A stretch of DNA of 64,000 bases from Hyphomicrobiales bacterium (GTDB lineage Bacteria > Pseudomonadota > Alphaproteobacteria > Rhizobiales > Rhizobiaceae), in NCBI GenBank assembly GCA_900466475.1, contig UBMI01000016.1, forward strand, positions 221,129 through 285,128, in the 5' to 3' direction. Shown here in pieces: positions 45,371 to 53,452 of the stretch. Under the pieces are notes generated by a model. It saw only the letters and a program-made list of their open reading frames with translations, did not search any database and was not told where the DNA came from. Made by a program: the position numbers and the translations under genes. Positions within the stretch are counted from its first letter, which is position 1, and every line of letters starts with the position of its first letter.

Positions 45371-46435
45371 TCAGGAGGCCTTACCCGTCAGCGTCGTCAC
45401 ATGGCCCATCTTCCGGCCAGGGCGCGACTCTGTCTTGCCGTAGAGATGCACCAGCGTATCGTCGCGTTTCAACCAGTCCGGAACAGCGAGGATATCGTCG
45501 CCAATCAGGTTCTGCATCACGCAATTGGAGTGGCGGCGCGGGTTGCCGAGAGGCAAGCCGGCCACGGCACGGATATGTTGCTCGAATTGCGAGACGATGC
45601 AGGCCGCTTCCGTCCAATGGCCGGAATTGTGGACGCGCGGTGCCATCTCGTTGGCGACGAGGCTGCCATCGGCAAGCACGAAGAACTCGATGCCGATGAC
45701 GCCGACATAGTCGAGCGCGCCCAGAATTTGTTCGGCCGCCTTGCGCGCCGCCTCGGCGGTGGTGGCGGAGATTGTCGCCGGAATTGTCGAAGTATGCAGG
45801 ATGCCGTTGCGGTGGACGTTTTCGGCCGGGTCGAAGCAGAGCACAGTACCGTCGGTAGCGCGCGCTGCGATGATCGAGACTTCGCGTTCGAAGGCGATGA
45901 AGCTCTCGAGGATGAGCGGCACAGAGCCAAGTTCCGCATAGGCGCCGTCAGGATTGTCGGCCGGCGAGCGGAACACCTTCTGGCCCTTGCCGTCATAGCC
46001 CAGGCGCCGGGTCTTCAATACGCCCTGGCCACCGAAATCCTTCAGTGCCTGCTCGAGATCGGCCTGGCTGCCGATGGCGTGGAAACGGGCTGTCGGAATG
46101 TTGCAACCGTTGATGAAGCGCTTTTCGACCAGCCGGTCCTGAGCAGCTTCCAGCGCCTTCGGGGGCGGGTAGACCGGCACGCTCTTTGCCAGCGTTTCGG
46201 CAGCGGCAACGGGCACGTTCTCGAATTCGTAGGTGACGACGTCGCAGAGCCCCGCCAGTTCGGCGAGCGCTGAAGGATCGTCGTAGGCGGCGGTGATCTG
46301 GCTGTTGGCGAGCTGCGCGGCGGGGCTATCGGCTTGCGGTTCTAATATCACCGTGCGGAAATTCAGCCGTGCTGCTGCCATGGCAAGCATGCGGCCGAGC
46401 TGGCCGCCGCCGATAATGCCTATCGTCCTTACCAT
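45371..46435 (-). CDS. purK: N5-carboxyaminoimidazole ribonucleotide synthase
   Basis: This encodes about 354 residues from the ATG at 46435, which shares one base with the purE stop (TGATG). The ATP-grasp domain follows a Rossmann start (IGIIGGGQLGRMLAMAAARL). Motifs include VLKTRRLGYDGKGQ, ESFIAFEREVSIIAAR, and EFFVLADGSLVANEMAPRVHNSGH. It uses ATP and bicarbonate to make N5-CAIR in purine synthesis. It is coupled to purE. Confidence 0.96.
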   Translation of the reverse strand: MVRTIGIIGGGQLGRMLAMAAARLNFRTVILEPQADSPAAQLANSQITAAYDDPSALAELAGLCDVVTYEFENVPVAAAETLAKSVPVYPPPKALEAAQDRLVEKRFINGCNIPTARFHAIGSQADLEQALKDFGGQGVLKTRRLGYDGKGQKVFRSPADNPDGAYAELGSVPLILESFIAFEREVSIIAARATDGTVLCFDPAENVHRNGILHTSTIPATISATTAEAARKAAEQILGALDYVGVIGIEFFVLADGSLVANEMAPRVHNSGHWTEAACIVSQFEQHIRAVAGLPLGNPRRHSNCVMQNLIGDDILAVPDWLKRDDTLVHLYGKTESRPGRKMGHVTTLTGKAS

Positions 46436-46935
46436 CAGAGGTCGTCCATAGGATATTCGGCGACGGAGGCGCTCTGGCGCTCGCGCCATTCGTCGAGGCG
46501 CTCGGCGACCTCGTCGTCGGAAAGGGCGAGTACGGCAGCGGCAAGAAGGGCCGCATTGATCGCGCCGGCCTTGCCGATGGCAAGCGTGCCGACGGGGATG
46601 CCGCCCGGCATCTGGACGATGGACAACAGGCTGTCCTGGCCGGACATGGTCTTGGACTGCACAGGCACACCGAAAACCGGCAGCGGCGTCATGGCCGCCG
46701 TCATGCCCGGAAGGTGAGCCGCGCCGCCAGCGCCCGCGATGATGATCTTGAAGCCCTCGGCGCGCGCGCCCTTGGCGAATGTCACGAGCCGGTCAGGTGT
46801 ACGATGAGCCGAGATGATGCGTGCATCATACTCGATTTCCAGCGCCTCCAGCGTATCGGCAGCATTCTTCATGGTCTCCCAGTCGGACTGGCTGCCCATG
46901 ATGATGGCGACTGGCGGTCTGTCTGTTATCGTCAC
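46435..46935 (-). CDS. purE: N5-CAIR mutase
   Basis: This encodes 166 residues. The GTG start is supported by AAGGA 8 nt upstream. Family motifs are IIMGSQSDWETM, ISAHRTPDRL, and AGAGGAAHLPGMTAAMT. It converts N5-CAIR to CAIR, working with PurK. The ribosome site overlaps the stop of the upstream ydcH gene, so ydcH-purE-purK is one operon. Confidence 0.96.
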   Translation of the reverse strand: MTITDRPPVAIIMGSQSDWETMKNAADTLEALEIEYDARIISAHRTPDRLVTFAKGARAEGFKIIIAGAGGAAHLPGMTAAMTPLPVFGVPVQSKTMSGQDSLLSIVQMPGGIPVGTLAIGKAGAINAALLAAAVLALSDDEVAERLDEWRERQSASVAEYPMDDL

Positions 46936-46945
46936 AATCGTTCCT

Positions 46946-47149
46946 TCAGGCGATGATGTCAGGGATGATCTGGTCTTCCAGCTTGGAGAGCTTGTCCTTG
47001 ATGACCAGCTTCTTCTTTTTCATGCGCTGGATGCGGAGGGCGTCGCAGCCCGTCTCAATCATGGCGTTGATCGCGGCGTCGTAATCCTCGTGCTCCTGAC
47101 GCAGACGCGCCGCCATGAGCCTGATTTCCGCCTGTTCCTGATCGGCCAT
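46946..47149 (-). CDS. YdcH-family (DUF465) small coiled-coil protein
   Basis: This encodes about 67 residues from the ATG at 47149, with GGGGA well spaced upstream. It is a helical hairpin: EIRLMAARLRQEHEDYDAAINAMIETGCDALRIQRMKKKKLVIKDKLSKLEDQI. The R-MKKKKL-x-x-KD-x-L pattern is the DUF465 signature. The function of the family is unknown. It is upstream of purE in the same operon and has a divergent paralogue 230 nt away. Confidence 0.9.
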   Translation of the reverse strand: MADQEQAEIRLMAARLRQEHEDYDAAINAMIETGCDALRIQRMKKKKLVIKDKLSKLEDQIIPDIIA

Positions 47150-47379
47150 TTGCATTCCCCATAATCGTCTTCGGACCTTGTCCGGTCTGCCGATAATTTC
47201 CGCAAGCTCCTATCACCAAATAGAGGTAACGGGAAGTTAGTGTTGATCATGAATTTGCCGCTTAGTCTTCATCTTTTGGCCTTCGACAAGCCTTCAAAAA
47301 TGTGTCACAGTCCGCTGGTTGACACCTTGGATCCCTGGCAATGGATGGCTGGGGAAGGGTAAGAGGAAGGAAGGGTCAA

Positions 47380-47553
47380 ATGACTGTTCAAGCTCATCTT
47401 GAATCGCTCCAGAAAAAGCATGTCGCTCTCGAGGAGGAGTTGCATGCCCTGAGAACATCTCCCTCTATTTCCGATACTGAACTTGCCGAATGCAAGCGCC
47501 GTAAGCTGCGCATCAAGGACGAGATCGAGCGTCTCAAGTCATCCGTCCATTGA
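47380..47553 (+). CDS. Second YdcH-family (DUF465) protein
   Basis: This encodes about 57 residues from the ATG at 47380, with GGAAGGAAGGG upstream. It has the same helical hairpin: HLESLQKKHVALEEELHALRTSPSISDTELAECKRRKLRIKDEIERLKSS. It is shorter and diverged from its head-to-head neighbour but has the same KRRKLRIKDEIERL core. A terminator follows, so it is a single-gene transcript. Confidence 0.88.
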   Translation: MTVQAHLESLQKKHVALEEELHALRTSPSISDTELAECKRRKLRIKDEIERLKSSVH

Positions 47554-47654
47554 TCTTTCCAGGCTATCGCCGGACATTAGTCTTGTGAAAGAAAAGGTGA
47601 AATTCCCCAATTTTCTCGACTATCAAGCAAGACCCGGTGAATAACCGAAATCGA

Positions 47655-47693
47655 GCGCCAGTCCCTTGCATGCGGCATCGGGCTGGCGTTTTT
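47655..47693 (+). terminator. Terminator of the second ydcH
   Basis: CGCCAGTCCC pairs with GGGCTGGCG (one bulge) across a 14-nt loop and is followed by TTTTT, about 100 nt after the stop. Confidence 0.7.
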
Positions 47694-47710
47694 GCGAGAA
47701 GAGGGCGCCT

Positions 47711-47971
47711 TCAGGCCCAGAACTGATCCAGCCAGAGATTGAGCTTGTCGAAACCACGGTTGTTGACCGTGTAGATGCGCCTCGTTCCTTCCGAGGTCAC
47801 GGAAACAAGGTTGCTTTCGAGCAATGCCTTCAGGTGCTGCGACACGGCGGGACGGCTGATCGGCAGACCCTCGGCAAGCTCATTGACCGTCTTTGGAGCG
47901 CGCCGCAATTCCTCCAGCAAGAACCGCCGGTTCGGATCGGCAATCGCAGAGAAGGGGTCCGTGTTCGACAT
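47711..47971 (-). CDS. ArsR-type HTH regulator
   Basis: This encodes 86 residues. The winged helix reads FSAIADPNRRFLLEELRRAPKTVNELAEGLPISRPAVSQHLKALLESNLVSVTSEGTRRIYTVN. The metal-binding cysteines of ArsR/SmtB are absent, so it is more like the YgaV/SdpR-type, with an unknown signal. It lies 65 nt upstream of the TauE/SafE gene on the same strand and may be cotranscribed with it. Confidence 0.88.
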   Translation of the reverse strand: MSNTDPFSAIADPNRRFLLEELRRAPKTVNELAEGLPISRPAVSQHLKALLESNLVSVTSEGTRRIYTVNNRGFDKLNLWLDQFWA

Positions 47972-48036
47972 GTCAAAAAGCTACGTCAAACGGGCCTTTC
48001 CAGCAAGGAAATTGTGCATCGCAACGGAATGCAACC

Positions 48037-48801
48037 CTATCCAAGCACGCCTTCGCGCAAGATCAGGAAGGCAGCGATCAGCGCCATAGCATACATAAAA
48101 GGGTAGAATATCTGCGGCTTCATGCGACGTACACACCATGCGCCGGCCATTGTTGCCAGCGGAGCGAAGGGCACAAGCGTGGCTGAGGTCAGAAGATTGC
48201 GGGTGTCGAGTTGGCCGAGCGCGAAATAAGGAACAAGCTTTATGGCGTTCAGAATGGCGAAGAAGCGTACGCTGGTGCCGGTGAATTCGCGTGGCGGCAG
48301 CTTGAGCGGCAGGGCATAAATCTGGAATGGCGCGCCGCCGGCATGGGCGACGAAGCTGCCATAGCCGGAAAACGTGCCCCAGAGGCTTGCCAGTACCGGG
48401 CGTTGGGGACGCGGTGGGATGACTATTCCCTTGCCGGGGCCGAAATTATTCCAGAAGTAACGCAGGCAGAAGGCCACCGTGACGGCACCGATGAGAACGC
48501 GCAATACGCTGCCTGGCACGAGAGCGGAGGTCGCCCAGCCGAAGGTGATGCCGAGAATAGCGCCGGGCAGCATGATCTTCAGCGTCGTCCAGTCGCCATG
48601 CTGGCGCCAGATCGCCAGCGAGATCATGTCCATGAAGACGAGGATGGGAAGCAGGATCGCGGCGGCTTCCACGGGAGCGACGACGAGGGCGAGAAAGGGA
48701 AGGCCGATCAGCGACAAAGCGTCGCCCATCCCGCCTTTGGCAAGCCCGACGAGAATGACAGCCGGGATTGCGGCGTAGTAGAATGACATATCTTGCGGCA
48801 T
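48037..48801 (-). CDS. TauE/SafE-family sulfite/organosulfonate exporter
   Basis: This encodes 254 residues, with GAGGAA 10 nt before the ATG at 48801. Seven to eight membrane segments are visible, with family Gly motifs (LVGLAKGGMGDALSLIGLPFLALVV and the inverted repeat FSGYGSFVAHAGGAPFQIYALPL). The family moves sulfite, sulfonates or related anions. The substrate here is inferred only. Confidence 0.88.
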   Translation of the reverse strand: MPQDMSFYYAAIPAVILVGLAKGGMGDALSLIGLPFLALVVAPVEAAAILLPILVFMDMISLAIWRQHGDWTTLKIMLPGAILGITFGWATSALVPGSVLRVLIGAVTVAFCLRYFWNNFGPGKGIVIPPRPQRPVLASLWGTFSGYGSFVAHAGGAPFQIYALPLKLPPREFTGTSVRFFAILNAIKLVPYFALGQLDTRNLLTSATLVPFAPLATMAGAWCVRRMKPQIFYPFMYAMALIAAFLILREGVLG

Positions 48802-48909
48802 GCTTTTGAAGTTCCTCCCCTTGCAAGCCCCCTCTATCGGAATTACTCACTCAAAACGAGTGCGGATCCGCCATAGAGCGGGAAAAACCGCCGCAGATGG
48901 AAAGACTTC

Positions 48910-49563
48910 ATGACCGAACCGGAAAACCGCTGCCGCCTTGTTCTCGTTCTGCCCGATATCGCCGATGCCGATGAGCGGGCGAAGATCGTCGCCGATGCGC
49001 TGAAAGGCGGTGATGTCGCGTCCGTTATCCTGCCGCAATACGGTCTTGACGACGGCGCCTTCCAGAAGCATGCGGAAAAGCTCGTTCCCATTATTCAGGG
49101 TGCGGGTGCCGCGGCGCTGATTGCCGGCGACAGCCGCGTCGTCGGTCGCGCGAAGGCCGATGGCCTGCACATCACCGGACCGGCAAGCGAGATTGCGGAT
49201 GCAATCGATCGTTATGCGGACAAGTTGATCGTCGGCGGCGGCAATGCCGCCGACCGGCATACGGCGCTGGAAGTCGGCGAGGAGCGGCCGGATTACATCT
49301 TCTTCGGCAAGCTCGACGGCGACATCAAGCCGGAGGCGCATCCGAAGAACCTGGCGCTTGCCGAGTGGTGGGCGTCGATGATCGAAATCCCGTGCATCGT
49401 GATGGGCGGCACTGATCCGGCCTCCGCCCTCGCCGTTGCGCAGACCGGGGCAGAGTTCGTGGCGATGCGCCTGGGCGTATTTGCCGAGCCGGCTCAGGCG
49501 CCCTCGATCGTGGCTCAGATCAATGCCCTGCTTGACGAAAAAGCGCCACGGTTTGAGGATTGA
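48910..49563 (+). CDS. ThiE/TenI-like thiamine phosphate synthase family protein
   Basis: This encodes 217 residues. The barrel pattern is ThiE-like (RLVLVLPDIADADERAKIV, AALIAGDSRVVGRAKADGLHI, PDYIFFGKLDGD, IPCIVMGGTDPASALAVAQTGAEFVAMRLGVF). The typical GxSxH loop appears as IVGGGN, so canonical activity is not assured. ThiE joins HMP-PP and THZ-P. It overlaps or abuts the Sel1-repeat gene downstream. Confidence 0.78.
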   Translation: MTEPENRCRLVLVLPDIADADERAKIVADALKGGDVASVILPQYGLDDGAFQKHAEKLVPIIQGAGAAALIAGDSRVVGRAKADGLHITGPASEIADAIDRYADKLIVGGGNAADRHTALEVGEERPDYIFFGKLDGDIKPEAHPKNLALAEWWASMIEIPCIVMGGTDPASALAVAQTGAEFVAMRLGVFAEPAQAPSIVAQINALLDEKAPRFED

Positions 49564-49573
49564 TATCGCGCTT

Positions 49574-50656
49574 ATGCCGATCCCCGCCCGCTTTTCGAGA
49601 TGCGCTCTCTTTTGTATAGCCGCCTTATTGGCGGCTCGGACGGAGTTTGCGCAGGCACAGGCGAATGAAACCGTTACCGAGCGCTCGCCAACGCCAAGCC
49701 AGACATTCCGTACGGACCGACCGCAGCCCCCGCAGGGTATTGAGCCGTCTGACGGCGTCGGGGTTTTCGATCGCATGGGTGCGAAGCTGCCCGATCTGCC
49801 ACCTGAAAAGCCATATACGGGTGCGATCGACGAAGCGTTCGGCGCCTATCAACGTGGCTACTATCTGACCGCCATGGACAAGGCGCTGCCACGGGCACAG
49901 CTCGGCGATCCGGCGGCCCAGACGCTGATCGCCGAAATCCTGTCGCAGGGCCTCGGTGTCAAGCGGGACATGAAAAACGCTGCCTTCTGGTACGGCAAGG
50001 CGGCAGAGGGCGGCGATCCGACCGCTATGTTCAAATATGCGTTGCTCCTGATGGAGGGCAACAATGTCACGCGAGACAAGGCGAAGGCCGACGAATATAT
50101 GCGCAAGGCGGCCGATGGCGGAAATTCGTCAGCCGAATTCAACTGGGGCCAAACGCTCGTAGCCGACAATCCCGGGGACAAGGGATTGAAGCTTGCCCTG
50201 CCTTATTATGAAAAGGCAGCAGAGCAGGGCATCGCAGACGCACAATATGCGGTAGCGCAGATCTACCAGCAGGTGCCCGACCTGCCCGAAGACAAGAAGC
50301 AACTGGCACGCGAATGGATGGCGCGCGCGGCGCGGGCGGGCTTCGATACGGCTCAGCTCGACATGGGTATCTGGCTGATCAACGGCGTCGGTGGGCCGAA
50401 GGATTACGTGCGCGGCTTCGAATGGATGAAGCTTGCGGCCAACCGGGGCAATGTCGCTGCGCAAAACAAGCTCGCACATCTTTACGTCAATGCAATCGGC
50501 ACGGCACCCGATCCGGTCGAGGCGGCCAAGTGGTACGTCCTGTCACGGCGTGCAGGATTGAGCGATCCCTCGCTTGAGGATTTCTATCTCGGCATCGAAG
50601 ACGACCAGCAGAAGGCGGCGATCGAAGCGGCGAACAAGTTCCGCCGCATCAATTAA
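49574..50656 (+). CDS. Secreted Sel1-repeat protein
   Basis: This encodes about 360 residues from the ATG at 49574 (a TTG at 49553 is also possible). A signal peptide (CALFCIAALLAARTEFAQAQA) is followed by a Pro-rich region, then Sel1 repeats from about residue 110 to 345: AAFWYGKAAEGGDPTAMFKYALLLMEG, ADEYMRKAADGGNSSAEFNWG, ALPYYEKAAEQGIADAQYAVAQIYQ, FEWMKLAANRGNVAAQNKLAHLY. Sel1 proteins are scaffolds. ExoR, a regulator of polysaccharide genes, is a rhizobial example, but this protein is longer and not assumed orthologous. Confidence 0.88.
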   Translation: MPIPARFSRCALFCIAALLAARTEFAQAQANETVTERSPTPSQTFRTDRPQPPQGIEPSDGVGVFDRMGAKLPDLPPEKPYTGAIDEAFGAYQRGYYLTAMDKALPRAQLGDPAAQTLIAEILSQGLGVKRDMKNAAFWYGKAAEGGDPTAMFKYALLLMEGNNVTRDKAKADEYMRKAADGGNSSAEFNWGQTLVADNPGDKGLKLALPYYEKAAEQGIADAQYAVAQIYQQVPDLPEDKKQLAREWMARAARAGFDTAQLDMGIWLINGVGGPKDYVRGFEWMKLAANRGNVAAQNKLAHLYVNAIGTAPDPVEAAKWYVLSRRAGLSDPSLEDFYLGIEDDQQKAAIEAANKFRRIN

Positions 50657-50668
50657 GCTGCGGCCTTT

Positions 50669-52414
50669 CTAAAAGAGGGCGTCCTCGAACAAGTCCTCGT
50701 CGCTCTGGGCTTTGGCGGGCTCGGCAGGCGCCATTGTTGTTGTTTCCTCGTTGGCGGGAATGATGTTGCGATGGACATTGCGTTCCTGCACCATCGTGTA
50801 GAGCTTGAAGATCTTGCGGTCGAGCGGGCCAATTGCTTCGGCAATGTCGGAAATATCGGCGATCTGGTCGCCGGCCACGGTTTCCAGCACGTCGGCGCAG
50901 CGGGCAAGCACGTCACCGAGATCATGCTGGAAATCGAGTTTGCCGATCAGCAGGTTGATCTTGGTCGCGACCTCGCGGCCGTGTTCGGCAAGGACTTTGA
51001 GTTCGTCTTCCATCAGGTTGGCCGCGGAGCGGATCGTGCCGACGGCCGAGGTGAGGCTTTCGGCAAGACCGCCATTCCTGGAGCCGGCGGCAGGGGCGAC
51101 GCGTCCCGCCGAGGCTTCGAGCGCAGGCAGGCCATTGACGATGGCATCGGCTGAATCATCCAGCTTGCCGGCAAAGATGCGCAATTCGGCGGTGACGACG
51201 TTGATCGACTTGCCTTCTTCGCCGAGACGGCTGCAGCGCAGGTTGGTATTGAGCGCCATGTAATGGATATCGGTCTTGACCGCGCGGATCGCCTCGATGG
51301 ACTGCAGAAGCGTTGCGGCGGTGCCGATCGTCGACTGGCTGACCTGGTCGGCTTGACGGCTTGCCACATCGACCTGCTTGACGATCTCGTGAGCGGCGGA
51401 GACGCTCGATTCCAGCGCGCGCATGAAGTTCCCACCGCTGCCGTCGCTCTGACCGCTCATCTGGTCGCGCAATCTCAGAATTTCCTGCGTATCCTGGCTG
51501 AAGCTTGCGATGGTCTTTACGACATTGCGGGAATCCCTTTGGAAGTCGGTGCACATCTCAGCCATCTGCGCGGCTGTCAGGTGATGAATGACGTTCTGCA
51601 GGCGCTTGCGTCCATCGGCATCGAGCTTGGCGCCGTCTTCGCTTGCGAGGAAATCCTCGAGCAGCGAGAAGGTGCTCTGCACATGTTCGATGCGCTGGCG
51701 AGTGATATCGCCGATCTGCAGCGCCGAAAGAGTGGAGGCGACCTTCCCCTGCACGCCGCGGGCGATTGCGCCTACATCGCGGGCGATGGTGCCGAGGCTC
51801 TGGCGGTGGTCGGCAATCTTCTTTGCGTCATCCTTCAGCGCCCTGGCGACTGCCGGAACGGTGTCGGCGTAGCTCTTGGAAAGATTGTTGCCGAAGGAGA
51901 GGGCGAGCTTGACCTCCTTCTGGAGGCTGTCGAGATGGGTGGCGAAGCGGTTGACTTCGTCAGTTCCCGAATAGATGCGCTCAAGGATTTCCTGAGCGAA
52001 GCCTGCAAATTCGGCAAGGCCCGCACCCGTTATCTTTACCGTCACTGCGAAGGTGCGCAGGTAGCGCATCGTCTCCTGCATATCAGCGACATGCCGGTGC
52101 AATTCCGAGCCGGTCTGGGCAAGTGCCGTCAGAGCCTGCTGGCGTTTTTCCTCAGAGCCCGGAAGCTCGATCAGGTTCTGGACGGTCGCATTGAGATCGG
52201 CGCTGGTGTCACTCGCCTCATTGTTGTCCAGCGCCTTGGTGATCTGGTCCAGTGACGTCAACAGACGATTGAGGACATCCATCACTGAAAGCAGGACTGT
52301 ACCACCTTCGAGGAAGCGTTCCTCCACCTGGGCGCGGGCCGACTCCAGGGTCTGGCTGATATCCGAACCTGATGCCAAAAATGCAGTCTGTGCCGATGCC
52401 GTCGCGTTTGTCAC
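50669..52414 (-). CDS. Soluble MCP-like protein with degenerate signalling tip
   Basis: This encodes about 581 residues. The GTG at 52414 has AAAGG 7 nt upstream; a TTG at 52444 would add 10 residues. There is no membrane segment or signal peptide. Long helices throughout suggest an all-helical coiled coil. Between about residues 380 and 440 it resembles the MCP hairpin tip, reading IHYMALNTNLRCSRLGEEGKSINVVTAELRIFAGKL where the neighbouring receptors read LLALNAAVEAARAGEHGKGFAVVASEVRKLAERS. Conserved are ALN, GExGK, VVxxExR; lost are the VEAARAG core and the GFAVV phase. The C-terminus ends in an acidic stretch (SDEDLFEDALF). It may act as a cytoplasmic sensor or a CheA/CheW modulator. It is divergent from the che operon. 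Confidence 0.8.
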   Translation of the reverse strand: MTNATASAQTAFLASGSDISQTLESARAQVEERFLEGGTVLLSVMDVLNRLLTSLDQITKALDNNEASDTSADLNATVQNLIELPGSEEKRQQALTALAQTGSELHRHVADMQETMRYLRTFAVTVKITGAGLAEFAGFAQEILERIYSGTDEVNRFATHLDSLQKEVKLALSFGNNLSKSYADTVPAVARALKDDAKKIADHRQSLGTIARDVGAIARGVQGKVASTLSALQIGDITRQRIEHVQSTFSLLEDFLASEDGAKLDADGRKRLQNVIHHLTAAQMAEMCTDFQRDSRNVVKTIASFSQDTQEILRLRDQMSGQSDGSGGNFMRALESSVSAAHEIVKQVDVASRQADQVSQSTIGTAATLLQSIEAIRAVKTDIHYMALNTNLRCSRLGEEGKSINVVTAELRIFAGKLDDSADAIVNGLPALEASAGRVAPAAGSRNGGLAESLTSAVGTIRSAANLMEDELKVLAEHGREVATKINLLIGKLDFQHDLGDVLARCADVLETVAGDQIADISDIAEAIGPLDRKIFKLYTMVQERNVHRNIIPANEETTTMAPAEPAKAQSDEDLFEDALF

Positions 52415-52444
52415 ATTTGTACCTTTACTTATGAACACAGGCAA

Positions 52445-52757
52445 TTTGACTCTATTTTTACGGGCAGGATGGAAACGGCAGGTAAACGCCGCAGACTCGT
52501 AAACGTTGTGATTAACAACCCATAAAACTATTCGGCAAGATTTTATAAGCTTCCTATAAAGTGCTATCTATCATATTGTTTTTTCATGTTATTTTATAAT
52601 ATGAGAAAGCTTCAGTATAAATTATCCCGGATAAGAATTCAGGGAGTCGGGACTCGCGCCAATTGCACTTTCCTACAACCGCTGTTTACGCGCTGTTAAG
52701 CCTGTCATGAGAGTCCTTTTATGGTCGTTAAGTATTTCTCCGACCATGGAGGCTGCA
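52445..52757. promoter_or_regulatory. A/T-rich divergent promoter region of the chemosensory island
   Basis: This is the only long A/T-rich stretch near the island (52500-52640 is mostly A and T), between the MCP-like gene and the STAS gene. It contains repeated AAGCTTC elements (52547 region and 52608 region) and several TATAAA-like hexamers. No single promoter could be assigned by eye. No ORF of note is seen in it. Confidence 0.6.
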
Positions 52758-53087
52758 TTGGATACTCAGGCAAAATATTTCGAATCTATATCCCTTCCGG
52801 AAACTCTGAGCATTCGTAATGCTTCGGAAGTATATGCGAAGATTATTGATCGGTTTCGCGACAATAATAGTATTGCCGTAAGTCTTCCCGAAAACGCGGA
52901 GGCGGATCTGAGTTTTCTTCAGCTCATCGAATCCGCCCGTCGTCAGGCCAAGGCCGAAGGCAAGACTTTTACCCTTTCAGCTCCGGCCAGCGGTTCGCTT
53001 CTCAAGGTTCTTGAACGCGCCGGATTTATGGAAGTCTTCGATCAAGAAGACCAGAAGTTCTGGTTGCATAAAGAGGTGACATTATGA
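52758..53087 (+). CDS. STAS-domain protein
   Basis: This encodes about 109 residues. The TTG at 52758 is preferred because GGAGG lies 5 nt upstream; an in-frame ATG at 52746 overlaps that site. The domain reads ISLPETLSIRNASEVYAKIIDRFRDNNSIAVSLPENAEADLSFLQLIESARRQAKAEGKTFTLSAPASGSLLKVLERAGF. The position that is a phosphorylatable Ser in anti-sigma antagonists is in the DLSFLQLI strand. STAS proteins replace or assist adaptor proteins in some chemosensory clusters. Its stop overlaps cheY by ATGA. Confidence 0.85.
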   Translation: MDTQAKYFESISLPETLSIRNASEVYAKIIDRFRDNNSIAVSLPENAEADLSFLQLIESARRQAKAEGKTFTLSAPASGSLLKVLERAGFMEVFDQEDQKFWLHKEVTL

Positions 53088-53452
53088 GCGCAAACATCCT
53101 GACCGTCGACGATTCCGCCAGCATCCGGCTGACCACCAAGGTCACGCTGACCAATGCAGGTTACACCGTCACCGAAGCCGTCAATGGCGCCGAGGGTCTG
53201 GCAACCGCCAAGAGCGGCAATTTCGACCTGATCGTCACCGACCTCAACATGCCCGTCATGGATGGGCTGACGATGATCGAGGAACTGCGCAAGCTGCCCG
53301 CCCAGGCCGGCGTGCCGATCATCTTCCTGACGACGGAATCCGACGCGGACCTCAAGGCCCGTGCCAAGGCCGCCGGTGCCACCGGCTGGCTCACCAAGCC
53401 GTTCGATCCGGAAAATCTCGTTAAGATCGTGAAGAAGGTTCTCGGCAGATGA
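53084..53452 (+). CDS. cheY: Chemotaxis response regulator CheY
   Basis: This encodes 122 residues, a receiver domain alone. The acidic pocket is DD at 9-10, the phospho-acceptor is D53 in LIVTDLNMPVMDG, and the later FLTTES Thr and TKPFD Lys complete the active site. It has no output domain. Its start and stop both lie in ATGA overlaps, with the STAS gene and cheA. Confidence 0.95.
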   Translation: MSANILTVDDSASIRLTTKVTLTNAGYTVTEAVNGAEGLATAKSGNFDLIVTDLNMPVMDGLTMIEELRKLPAQAGVPIIFLTTESDADLKARAKAAGATGWLTKPFDPENLVKIVKKVLGR

